Assembly (NCBI GenBank): GCA_033977485.1
Contig: CM066982.1
Location: forward strand, 10,159,218 to 10,223,217
Source of the DNA: Hydrangea macrophylla
Lineage: Eukaryota; Streptophyta; Magnoliopsida; Cornales; Hydrangeaceae
Length of the DNA: 64,000 nucleotides
Direction: 5' to 3'
The notes under the pieces were generated by a model. It ran no database searches. It was not told the DNA's origin and saw only the letters and a list, made by a program, of their open reading frames with translations. The position numbers and the translations under genes were made by a program. Position 1 is the first letter of the stretch. The number at the start of each line of letters is the position of its first letter. Below are positions 12,301 to 22,513 of the stretch, one piece after another.

Positions 12301-12427
12301 TGTGACTGTCACCAAGATTGCCACCGCTGACAATCTTGCTGATCCGTTTACAAAGGCCTTGCCACAGAAGGTCTTTGATCGTCATCTAGATAGTCTAGGT
12401 CTTAGATGTAGTTCTGAATGGTTATGA
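9331..12427 (+). pseudogene. pol: copia pol (protease-integrase-RT-RNase H), broken
   Basis: The protease active site is DSGATNH (Asp at 9360). The integrase has a Cys pair (CKSC, about 9881) and DDE residues in HTDLCGP (about 9968), QSDRGGEY (about 10157) and VAERRN (about 10265). Reverse transcriptase shows DVKTAFLNG (about 11186) and the YVDD catalytic core (about 11441). RNase H shows YTDS (about 11951), TTEAEY (about 12073) and LYCDN (about 12186). The C-terminus LADPFTKAL...LGLR is the usual copia ending. Breaks are a one-base deletion near 9813-9819, TAG at 10949-10951 where the family has Trp, and TAG at 11294-11296 just before SIYGLKQ. Otherwise the frame is open to the TGA at 12425. 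Confidence 0.93.
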
Positions 12428-12442
12428 GTGCAAGTGGGAGTT
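12428..12442 (+). other. polypurine tract of copia element
   Basis: The purine-rich CAAGTGGGAG lies between the pol stop and the first TG of the 3' LTR. This is the plus-strand priming position of LTR elements. Confidence 0.75.
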
Positions 12443-13943
12443 TGTTGGGTTTGTGCCCTCAAACCATTACTTTATATATGAGACATTGACATTTTAATAT
12501 ATGGATATCAGTTTTACATTTAGTTATGTATGTTTCTTTCATGAGATGATTGTTATCCTTAAGTATCATAGTAAGTAATTCGTGTATGTATGAGATACAT
12601 ACAAGTGAGATACGAATTACTATTCTTTGTTACTTAGAATGTGTCACAGTGGATGATGAGACTGGATATCTCATCAGGTTTACACTGTAGCATGATTAAC
12701 TACCATTGGATGGAGTGATTAATCTCAATCACTAGAGTATAACTCTTAGTTAACATGCTAGTACTTATAGTGCATTGCCAGACCTGAGCTTTCCTATTGA
12801 CACTCAAGACTGTCAATCAGTCGATAGGAACTCATAACTTGTATAAGGTACGTGTTCTTAATCTTGAGACGATTATGAACACAGACTGTGGATATGGCTG
12901 CTTTGACTTACCAATCAGTGAGGTCTATAGAAGATCAACACCTGGGTATCTTGGGTATGTCATATTCATAGGGTTGTGAACATATATTGTCAAGACAGAA
13001 TCTACCCTCTGTTTCAGAGTAAGCATTCCCTTGAGAATGTCACCAAGTCAATTACTGAGTACTATAGTCTTGTTGATAAGAGTTATCAACATGTTTGCTA
13101 ATCATGAGAGGTGAATGGGACTCAAGGAATACAAGAAGTAATCATGATTCAGGTTGACAGTAACAGTTATCCGACTACCTGAATATGATTACGAATGCTG
13201 AAGGTAGAGGGACATTAGTACAACATACAAGTCTAGTTATCGCTTTGGATATGTTCTTTTGCGTTGGAGTTCAGTTGTCGTTTTATAGTGGAGTAAACGT
13301 TAACTGACCAGTTAGTTAGCTTGTTGATCAAAGAGTTTGGTCACGGTAATTAACAAACTGGTCTAAGCCAACAATAAAGAGCCTAGGAGATCTCACTCTT
13401 AGCTCCGCCAGGATACCTGGAAAGACACATGAGGAAGTTGTCAAGACAAGTTCGATCGATTGAAGTATGTTCGATCGATTGAAGTCTTGGCAGTCTCGAT
13501 CGATCGAGAATGGTTCGATCGATCGAAGGTTCGATCGATCGAAGGTCTTCGATTGCTCGAAGTCTAGGTCAGTTCTGGAAATCTATAAATAGGGCAGCTG
13601 CGTTCTGGAAAGTGAGTTTGTCGTTTTTATTAACCAGACGCTGCAGAAACTATTTTAGTCTTCCTAAACCTTCCTATCCTCTATATTATAGATCCCACCA
13701 TCTCTAGTCTTTCCGGCAAGCATCCGCAGAAGACATAAGGGTGAAGACAACCTAGTGGAGGCTGCTGCATCACCAAGGTTGAAGATATCAGAATTGGGTT
13801 CAAGACACCAAGGTATAATCTTGTCCCCTCTTGTGCGCATCTATAGAATTAGTGAGTAGTAGATCCTGGGATACCAATCAGTTAGTATAATTGAATCTTT
13901 TCCACTGTGTGTTTAAAATATTTTTAAACCGATTTTTCCATCA
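12443..13943 (+). repeat. 3' LTR of copia element (1501 bp)
   Basis: It runs TGTTGGGTTTG... to ...TTCCATCA and is uninterrupted. It carries the TTCGATCGATCGAA cluster (about 13450-13560) and a TATAAATAGGG box (about 13584). It contains the undisturbed GTCAC target of the solo LTR at 13039-13043. AGAGG follows, the probable right target duplication. Confidence 0.95.
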
Positions 13944-14735
13944 AGAGGGGCCTTTTTTTCTTTTGAGTCCAGGTGGGGAGAGGGAGAGCTGAAGGGGTGG
14001 GGGTTCCGAAGGGGGTGTGTCCGATGCCCTTAGTGGTTCTGAAGGGTGGGGGTTTCCGAAGGGGGTGGGTCCGATGACCTTAGTGGTTTCGAAGGGTGGG
14101 GGGTTTCCGAAGGGGGTGGGTCCAAAGGTGGAGAAGGAGCGATGCCCTTTCTTACTTTTTTTTTTTAAGGAGGGGTCCAAGGAGGGTGGGGTCCGAAGGT
14201 GGAGAGGGGCCGAAGGAGTGGAGGCCGAAGGGGGGGCTCTGATGCCCTTTTTTGTGACTTGAGGGAGGGTTTGAAGGTGTGTGGGGGGAGGGGTTGGAAA
14301 AACCCTGAGTGGTGTAGGTGCCGGGGACAACCCCGAATAGAGGTGGTTGGTTAAGCCAAGAAGGGGGTGGGTGCAGAGGTGGTGGAGGCGGAGATGGGTG
14401 GGGGCCAAAGGTGATGGAGGTCGTAGGTGGGTGGAGATTGAAGGGGGTGTAGAGGTAGAGGTGGGTGGAAGCCGAAGGGGGTATGGGCTGAAGGTATCGC
14501 CCCCCTTTTTGTGTGCTAAGAGGGGATTCGAAGGTGGAGAGGGATTCGAAGGTGGAGAGGGATCCGAATGTGGAGAGTGGCCGAAGGTGGAGATTTTTTT
14601 TTTTAATATGTATGTGGTATAGGGGCAAGTGTTGTTGTGTAGTATCTTGGGGAGTCAGTAGGAGGAGTTTTTTTAAGGTGAGGTGACATTTAGATGTGCA
14701 TGTGTGTAAATAAAAACCACCATAATAAAATACAC
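13944..14735. repeat. G-rich degenerate minisatellite
   Basis: The stretch is made of variants of CCGAAGGGGGTGGGTCC and GGTGGAG. Longer units of about 60 bases are clearest at 14000-14140, where CGATG...TTAGTGGTTTCGAAGGGTGGG recurs. The overlapping open frames on both strands are by-products of low stop density in G-rich repeats. Confidence 0.7.
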
Positions 14736-15750
14736 TTTTTTTTTGGGCGAAGGTTAGTAGCTGCAAGTGAGTGGGGCGAAGGAGAGTAGCAGCGAGTGAG
14801 GAGGCGATGGTGAAATCCCTTCTTTTTCCTTTGTTTTTTTTAACGCAAAGGCGAGAAGCCGCAAGTGAGGGGGGGCAAAGATGAATAGCACCAAGTGAGA
14901 GGGCGAATGTGATATCATTTTTTTTTGGTCCATGATTAGTAGTCGCAAGCTAGGCGGGTGAAAGTGAGTACCCGCAAATGAGGGGGTGAAGTTGAGCAGC
15001 AGTAAGGAGGCGAAGGTGACATTTTTTTTTTTGGCCATGGTTAGTAGCCGCAAGCGAGGGGGTGAAACTAAGTACCCGCAAATGAGGAGGTGAAGTTGAG
15101 CAGCAGTAAGGGGGCGAAGGTGACATTTTTTTTTTTTTTTGGCCATGGTTAGTAGCCGCAAGCGAGGGGGGTGAAAGTGAGTACCTGCAAATGAGGGGCG
15201 GAGTTGAGAGTAGTAAGGGGGCGAAGGTGACATTTTTTTTGGGCCATGGTTAGTAGCCGCAAGCGAGGGGGTGTGAAGGTGAGTACCCACAAATGAGGGG
15301 GCGGAGTTGAGCAGCAGTAAAGAGGCGAAAGTGACATTTTTTTTTTTGGCCATGGTAAATAGCCGCAAGCGAGGGGGGTGAAAGTGAGTACCCGCAAATG
15401 AGGGGGCGGAGTTGAGCAGTAGTAAGGAGGCGAAGGTTAGTAGCCGCAAGTGAGGGGGATGAAAGTGAGTACCCGCAAATGAGGGGGCTGAGTTGAGCAG
15501 CAGTAAGGGGGCGAATGTGACATTTTTTTTGGGTCATGGTTAGCAGCCGCAAGCGAAGGGGGTGAAAGTGAGTACCCGCAAATGAGGGGGCGGAGTTGAG
15601 CAGCAGTTAGGGGGCGAAGGTGACATTTTTTTTTGGGCCATGGTTAGTAGCCGCAAGCGAGGGGGTGTGAAGGTGAGTACCCACAAATGAGGGGGCGAAG
15701 TTGAGCAGCAGTTAGGGGGTGAAGGTGACAAATTTTTTTTTGGGCCATGG
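14736..15750. repeat. tandem array, ~105-bp unit, about 8-9 copies
   Basis: Each unit has a run of 8-20 T, then GGCCATGGTTAGTAGCCGC, AAGCGAGGGGG, GAAAGTGAGTACCCGCAAATG, AGGGGGCGGAGTTGAGCAGC, and AGTAAGGGGGCGAAGGTGACA. The GGTTAGTAGC phrase recurs near 14934, 15039, 15149, 15249, 15355, 15433, 15540 and 15643. The spacing is 101-110 bases, except for one unit of about 80 that lacks the T run. The copies nearest 14750-14930 are most diverged. Confidence 0.9.
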
Positions 15751-16263
15751 ACCTTCGGAAATGGACTTTTTTTTTTGTTGTGGTCTGAAGGTCATAGGAA
15801 TGGGTAGGTAAAGACCCTTGGGGGGGGGGGGGGGGGATTGTAGTGTTGGTTTTTTTTATTTTTTATTTTGTGGGCCATGGGGGGGTGGCGAAGGTCATGG
15901 ACTCATAGGGGGGTAGGTGTGACCCGAAGGTCATTTGAGGGGGGTTAGTTTTTTTTTTTTTTTTTTTTTTTTTTGTGGGGCCATATGGCCGAAGGTATTT
16001 GGGACCCGAAGGGTCATGTTGGTGGAAGAAGTTTTCAAATTTTTTTTTTGTGTGTGCATACATGCTATATATGTATATATTAATATATTAATATATATAT
16101 ATATATATATATATGTAAGGAGATAAAGGTAGAGTGAGATGGACCTCCAAATGGGATAGCTACATGTATGGCAGAGTCAGTAATTTTGATTAGGGGGCTT
16201 AAGCTATACGGGGGTTCGGGGGCAGCGGCCCGAGACCATTTTTTTGGAGTCTGTTCATACATA
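15751..16263. repeat. homopolymer and AT-rich low-complexity DNA
   Basis: It includes a G run (about 15820-15836), T runs (about 15950-15974), an alternating AT tract (about 16085-16113), and further 'CCGAAGGTCAT' phrases that tie it to the minisatellite field upstream. There is no gene. Confidence 0.7.
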
Positions 16264-16588
16264 ATTGAAGATTTTTCTTTTCTTTTCTTTTTTTAGGGAT
16301 ATTCTTATAATATGAGACTAATTGGTGACACGTGAATATTGTATAGTATTGTTTTCAAAATTCTAGGGAGGGCCTATTTCTAAAATGCATAAAATTCTCA
16401 CACTAAAAGTGTAATTTTCAAAATACAAGGAGCCTTTCCTCTGGAATTGTATATACTTATATATCAATATAAATATAATTGATGGTACTAAATTAGGCCT
16501 TGTACCCCTTTGAGGGGCTAAAACATAAGTTGAGGAGGGGCCTAAAATATGTATGTATGTGTGTATAAGAGGGTTAGAGGGGTGGGAG

Positions 16589-16620
<32 letters not shown>

Positions 16621-17774
16621 CGAAGGGGGTATGTGGGCCCAAAGTTAGGGCTTCGGGTGAGGGAGCCGAGAGAGAGAGAGAGAGAGAGACGAAAAGAGTT
16701 GGTAGGTCCAAGGTTGGAGCTTCGGGTGAGGCTTTCGATAGAATTGGAGGGTAGTAGGTTTCGGGGGTAGGGCCCAAAGGTGTTGAGGTGGAGGGGGGAG
16801 GTTAATGATTTATTTTTTGTTTTTTTTTGTGTGTGGGACCATGAAGAGAAAAAAAAATAGAAATATACAATTTGGTCCCTAAATATGGCCATTAATAGAA
16901 ATTGATCCCGACTTGATTTGGTGTATAGAAATTAATCATTAATTTGCAATAGAAATCAATAATTAGTCCCTATTCCTAAATGGTTAGTATAAATCCGGAC
17001 CATTATACCCTTATCATACATGTATATATATATATATACACATATATATGACACATGTGAAATTCAAATAAAGTTAAATAAGGTAGTTAATAAATGGAGC
17101 AGATTGTTAGGAGATCATGGATAATGATTTTTATCCCAAAGATCATGCTGATTTGTGATTCAAAACAATGTCTTTTTAAATCTGTATGTAATATGTTTTA
17201 TAGTAGAAAATGATTTTTATGTTTTATTAATTCGAATCATAGAAATAACAGATAATTTTGTGTGGAAGATTAAAGGTTGCTGATGAAAAAGTGAGAAATT
17301 CTCACAATGTAGTGCGAAATTCATAACTGTAATTCACAATATAGTGCGAAATCATGCTGAAATTTATAATCTGAGAATTTGGTGGTAAGCTTGTTGGAAG
17401 AAGTGACTTAGTTGTGAGAAATTTCGTATTATATCCAATCAAAAAGTGAGAAATGTGTATTACTAAGTGAGAAATTTGTTATTAGAGCATTCAGAATAGG
17501 CCATATGATTAGATGTACATATGTATATATGTACCACCAGCACAAATAAGACGTGCGAATGACGGGTATGGCAAGTGTAATCCATGGAGATCATGGATAA
17601 GAGTATAAATATTGCTCAAATCAAGAAGTTTCCTTATTTTACTCAACTTTCAAATTTGTTTTCTAATTAAGTATCTATATTAGGACTAAATACTAAGTGC
17701 TAAAATCAAGAAGTTTCCTTATTGAAGGTTGCTGAGAAAAAGGTGAGAAATTATCTTAATATAGTGCGAAATTC

Positions 17775-17826
<52 letters not shown>

Positions 17827-18180
17827 GTGTATATTCAAAACACTTCCAAAATCGTGTATATATAGTTATGGGCAACGAATTTTTAGGAGATCATGGATAA
17901 GGGGATTAATATCCCTAAAATCAAGGGATTTCGGTTTAACAGAGTAATGTGAGAATTTCTCACTTTTTTTTTTGTATATACTGTTTTGTAAGTTCAAAAA
18001 ACTTCCAAAATTGTGTTACATGCAGTTTTGGGAAACGTATTTTTAGGAGATCATGAATAAGGGAATTAATATCCCTATAATCAAGAGATTTTCGGTTTAA
18101 CAAAGTGATGTGGGAATTTTTTATTTTTTTGTGAGAAATTTCTCACTAATTTCATTTACATAACACATTATCTATTGATT
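16264..18180. other. AT-rich gene-free stretch with GTGAGAAATT phrases
   Basis: I find no coding frame with a recognisable product. GA microsatellites lie at about 16597-16620, 16670-16688 and 17794-17823. From about 17280 on, phrases such as GTGAGAAATTTCTCAC and 'AGTGCGAAATTC' recur, and a 'TTTTAGGAGATCATGGATAAG' sentence appears three times (about 17110, 17885, 18040). These look like relics of a repetitive element. Confidence 0.45.
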
Positions 18181-18385
18181 ACAGTCTATACAAGTGAAAA
18201 AATTCTCACTAATTTAATCCACATACAATGAGGAAGTAATTTCTTACAGCCTATACAAGTGAGAAATTTCTCACTAATTTCACTACATAACAAATGAGCA
18301 ATTTATTACAGCCTATAAAAGTGATAAATTTCTCACTAACTTCATCTACATAACAAGTGAGGAATTTCTTACAGCCTGTACAATA
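18181..18385. repeat. ~63-bp tandem repeat carrying a 16-bp palindrome
   Basis: ACAG(C/T)CTATACAAGTGAG starts units at 18181, 18246, 18308 and 18371, giving periods of 65, 62 and 63. Each unit has AGTGAGAAATTTCTCACT or a variant, a near-perfect palindrome, then 'AATTTCATCTACATAACAA'. Confidence 0.8.
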
Positions 18386-18980
18386 AGGAGATCCTCATCA
18401 ATACTATATGTATGTATACAAACGGTTCGGATCTTAAGCGGACCTTAAAAATCGGACCTAAAGAAATTTCAAAATATGAGAAATTCGCACGTTTTTGTGA
18501 GAATTTTTCACTTTTTACACAGTTCGGACTGTGTATACAAATTCATGGAAGTGAGTAAATCTATGGCACAACCGTCGATGAATGCATTAAATCCATGAAC
18601 CATTTCGGCGTGATCATCTTTTGTATCGTCTCGCAATCGGTTGATTTTGTTGATGATAGGTTGCAAATTTGAAACCTTGCTTTTCACTCGCATTTTCGAG
18701 AACAAAGGTGAAATCGAATTTTCGCGCTTAAAACGATTCGATTTCAGTGAGATATTTTGATTTTTTTTTCTCACGAATTGGTGAGTAATTTGTCCACATA
18801 GTGGTCACCGGTGGAGAGTGGTGGCCGGAGATGGTGGTGCATGGTTGATATAGGTGAAGGGAGGTAGAGAGAGGAGGAGGAGGAAGGTGGTGGGTGGTCG
18901 TTGGTGGTGGTGGAGGGGTTGTGACCCTCTCTCTCTTCTTTCTCCCTCTCTATTTTCATCTTTCTCTCTCTAGCAGATTT

Positions 18981-19013
<33 letters not shown>

Positions 19014-19130
19014 CTAAATATATAGACGGCCCGGCACTTAAGTGGACCTTAAAAAACGGACTGTGTAAAATGTGAGAATTTCTTACAAAAAAGTGGGAAG
19101 CGTGTTAAAAGTGAGAAATTCCCTGATTTG
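18386..19130. other. gene-free stretch, unrecognised repeat-like DNA
   Basis: It is bounded by two related sentences with AAGCGGACCTTAAAAATCGG (about 18438) and AAGTGGACCTTAAAAAACGG (about 19040). An 88-codon minus-strand frame (18508-18774) matches nothing I know. A CT-rich tract covers 18925-19010. I cannot assign a function. Confidence 0.35.
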
Positions 19131-21200
19131 AATTTGAAACCCTGATTTTATATATATATATATATATATACGGGGGCAATTTTGTCCTTAAAATACTATA
19201 GGGACCTATTTCTAGATTCATTTGAAAAATGAGCCTATTTCTAGTTAGATGCATATATTAGGACTATATATTAAGTTACCCAAAAAAAAAGTGCCGAAGC
19301 TGTGTAAATGTATAAGGGCTTCGGGTGTTTTCTTTTTGTTTGTTTGGTGGTGGGTTTGCAACTTGCATGGGGCAGCAAACAGGAAGCATTTAATGCTTGG
19401 CTTGATGATGTGGAATTCTACCAACCACTAGTAGATGATACAAACCAAATATGTTCTAATATAAGTAATTTCTTTTTAGGGAAGGATGAGAAACCAAACC
19501 AATAGAATGTCCATGGGCATGTGTACGGATTGACATGTGCCATGGAAGTTTATTGGGTGTAGTAAGGCCAAGTAAGCATGTGGACTTTTTGTTATTCTTT
19601 TAATCAAATTTTGCCTTGTCATAACTCTTTCATCGGTAGATCGGGCTTTTGAGAGGTGAAGGGAGTGACTAGGTGTGAACAATATAGATAGATGGCTAAG
19701 AAATGATAGGGTGTGACAAAAAGTAGCAGTGGAGTAAATGCAAATAAATTAACCAAATGATTTTTTTTAAATATGTATATACATATCCTGAGGAGATGGA
19801 GGGGGTGGTACCAGTGGGTGTGGACCCCTTTGGCTAACAAAAGATGATGTTGAGCATAGCAACATCAGAAAATTATTATTTGTGTTTGCTAACAATGCTT
19901 GCGAGTATACCTCCCACTGTGGTCACAAAAATGTGGTAGGTTCTAATGTGATGTGTATGAGATATATGGATGGGTATAACACGGAAGCAGGTTAGTATAG
20001 GTGGAATAATAGATAAAATATGATAAAATAATGCAAAAAGTGTGGAATAATGAATATGTAAAAATATAGCATAATAATGGGATTCGGAGAGACTTCGGGT
20101 CGGATGAGAACCGAAGTAGCCCCAAATGAGAGAAAGAGAAAGCAGTAAGTTTTATGTATGATGGAGTAAGGTCAGAGAGCGGTGAGTAAGTATTAGGTAA
20201 GGTGAGACGAGGGGTATTATAAGACGGAGTGTCAAATAAGCCGAAGGGTAATGTTAGGAGAAGGGTGTTGTGAGAGGAAGGGTGTTGTAAGCCGAAGGTG
20301 TTGGTAATGTCAAGATATGGCGAAGGGTCAAGTTAGGTGAAAGGTCTCGTAGTACAAAGGATCTAGTTATACTCAAGACAAGGGGAATGTTTTGTAAATG
20401 GGTGAGAGTAGGAACCACAGTTAACCCTTTGCCCTCGTATAGGATTAAGCTGTGTTCGGTTCCGGCTTGTGTAGTAAATGAGGCTATTCATTTATACAGA
20501 AGGTCGTGGGGAGGCTGCAAAGCTTTGACGTGATGGGACGAAGTTAAGTTGGCATTCTATTAGTGGGATGTGTGTTTAAGGTAGGTGGGAAACTTAAATG
20601 CTCATGTTTAAGGTAGGTGGAGGTATTGAATGAGATGTTGATTTGTCATGGGCTTCGAGAGAAACGAGCCAAATACAAAAGTTATTGTCCCTAGATGGAA
20701 GACGAAGGTTGTAGGGTTAGTCAAGGGAGAAAGATATGCTATTGGTGCAGAGGTTTAAGCGAGTAAAGATACTGAGGGTTATGCCATTGGTGTAGAGGAT
20801 TAAGCGATGGCGAGTGTCGAGGCGTGCAGAGGGTTAAGCAAGGGAGAGAACCGAGGTTCTCTTCTATTGGTGCAGTCCATTAAGAGCTCTTGAAATGACT
20901 AAGCACTGATGGTCAAAGGTTTGGGCCAATTTTGCTGTGATAGGCTTCGCCCATTGGTTGTGAGGTTGGTTGGGGTAACACATGTGAAAGTCACGTGTCT
21001 CTCTCTCTCTTTAGGACCAACCCTAACCTTGCCCGTGAGGCACAGGCTAGGGAGATGCCTTCGGCTCTAGCCACCTAACCATGAGTTTCCAAAATCCCAG
21101 CGGACTTGTCCACCCTTAGGTACTACTTCCGGACCAAGGGTGGGTGTCTGAGATATGAGTGTGTGTATATTTGAAGTGTGCTTCCTTTGTGGGCTACTTG
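19131..21200. other. gene-free stretch, possibly U3 part of a gypsy-like LTR
   Basis: No coding frame is recognisable. From about 20200 to 21150, phrases such as 'GCCGAAGGGT' and 'GGGTTAAGCGA' recur in a loose repeat pattern. It lies directly upstream of an LTR-type TATA box at 21764 and may belong to the same LTR, but I could not find a TG start with matching target duplication. Confidence 0.3.
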
Positions 21201-21610
21201 AGTTGGGCTTCACAATCATGGAGTTTCATAATGGACTCCACGGAGTGGGCCCCTTTGAGGTGAGGTTTCGGAGTGGTGGACTTCGGAAGTGTGAGGCTTC
21301 GGAAGTGGTGAGGCTTCGGAGTGGACTCATAGGCTTTGGAAGTGGGCTCATCAGAAATAAGGCTTCAGAATGGGCTACTCGAGGTGGGCCTCGGGGCGAG
21401 TTTCTCAGTTATGGAGTTTCACTGTGGGCTCTGCGGGTGGGCCCGTTTGAGGTGAAGCTTCGGCGAGGCTTCGCAGTGGACTCATGGGCTTCGTAGGCTT
21501 CGGAGTGATGAGCTTCGGCAAATGGGCTCATTTGAAGTGAGGCCTTTTCAATTATGGAATTTCACAGTGAACTCTGCAGGTTGGCCCTGTTCGTGGGCAT
21601 TCTGAAGTGG
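21200..21610 (+). repeat. degenerate tandem repeat of GGCTTCGGAAGTG type
   Basis: A sentence containing ATGGAGTTTCA and later GGGCCC(C/G)TTTGAGGTGA begins near 21218, 21411 and 21554 (spacing about 193 and 143). Within it, short GAGGCTTCGGAAGTGG units repeat. The 113-codon frame here is a by-product. Confidence 0.6.
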
Positions 21611-21804
21611 GCTAGCGGTGGTTATTGTTGGAGCCCATGTGGAGTCCATAATCAGTGGTGATGTTGTTATACGTGGAATCGTTAGTGATGTGTATTGGTC
21701 AAAGTGTATGAGTCGTCAACTATTACCTACACATATAAAGAAAACCCCAACCTTTACTCCCTCTATAAATATGCACTACCCTCCCCCTCATTTAGTTGTT
21801 ACCC

Positions 21805-21808
<4 letters not shown>

Positions 21809-21840
<32 letters not shown>

Positions 21841-21861
21841 GAGAGAGAAATAGGCCGAGAG

Positions 21862-21944
<83 letters not shown>
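21809..21944. repeat. GA and GT microsatellites
   Basis: A (GA)n tract at 21809-21836, (GT)n at 21864-21898 and (GA)n at 21899-21942 lie about 45-180 bases after the TATA box. Copies B and C have CT/GA-rich DNA at the same place in the LTR leader. Confidence 0.85.
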
Positions 21945-21947
<3 letters not shown>

Positions 21948-22230
21948 GCTTACCACCCCCGAGCCACATCGTGACCCCGAATCTACGGTGAGTTCCTAAC
22001 TTACTTGGTATACTAGATTAATGCTCATATTATTTTATGATTATTATTAATCTTTGAGAATATTGTGCTTAACATGTAGTGTCCCTAACTTAGGTCCATG
22101 TGATTATCTTTGTTAACATCATCATTATTATTATTACTATTATTTTTTATTATTATTATCTTAGTAGTTAACCGTTAAACCTTGTGCTTCGCATGTGGTA
22201 CTCCTAACCTATATCCGTATTATTATTCCG

Positions 22231-22236
22231 TTAATA

Positions 22237-22325
<89 letters not shown>

Positions 22326-22330
22326 TAATA
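22231..22330. repeat. (TAA)n followed by (TTA)n, perfect hairpin
   Basis: About 40 bases of TAA repeats switch at 22281 into about 40 bases of ATT repeats, making a nearly perfect inverted repeat. More ATT/GTA trinucleotide tracts lie at 22120-22160 and 22475-22545. Confidence 0.85.
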
Positions 22331-22476
22331 ATATTATTATTATTACTATTTATTCCAGTTAAACCTCATGTTTTCATATGTTGTACCCTAAACATATTAA
22401 TGTCCAGTTTATTATTCCGTTAATATTATTATAATTTTTTATTTATTTATTCCGGATTTAACCTTACGTTAATTCC

Positions 22477-22513
<37 letters not shown>

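Larger units (their letters stand above)
1980..13943 (+). mobile_element. Ty1/copia LTR retrotransposon with nested insertion
   Basis: The element runs from TGTTCGG... to ...TTCCATCA. After removal of the 3234-bp insertion and its 5-bp duplication it is 8725 bp long. Both LTRs are 1501 bp, and by my eye count they differ at about 50 sites (around 3%), mostly transitions. Landmarks in order are the 5' LTR, a primer site matching initiator-Met tRNA (TGGTATCAGAGC, 6722), a 1.7-kb untranslated leader, gag, protease, integrase, reverse transcriptase and RNase H, a purine-rich tract and the 3' LTR. The integrase-before-RT order and DSGATNH protease are those of Ty1/copia. The polyprotein is broken in five places, so this copy is non-autonomous. 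I do not assign a lineage within copia. Confidence 0.95.

Noticed and set aside
14152..15731. Several long overlapping minus-strand frames (up to 231 codons) with repeated peptides
   Set aside because: They follow the G-rich tandem units, change frame whenever the T run changes length, and have no domain. They reflect low stop density in repeat DNA.
18508..18774. 88-codon minus-strand frame (MRKKNQNISLKS...)
   Set aside because: It has no recognised family, no neighbouring exon and no promoter evidence, and it lies in repeat-rich DNA. Kept only as an unassigned frame.
21618..21974. 118-codon frame with Arg-Glu and Val-Cys repeats
   Set aside because: The second half is translation of GA and GT microsatellites.
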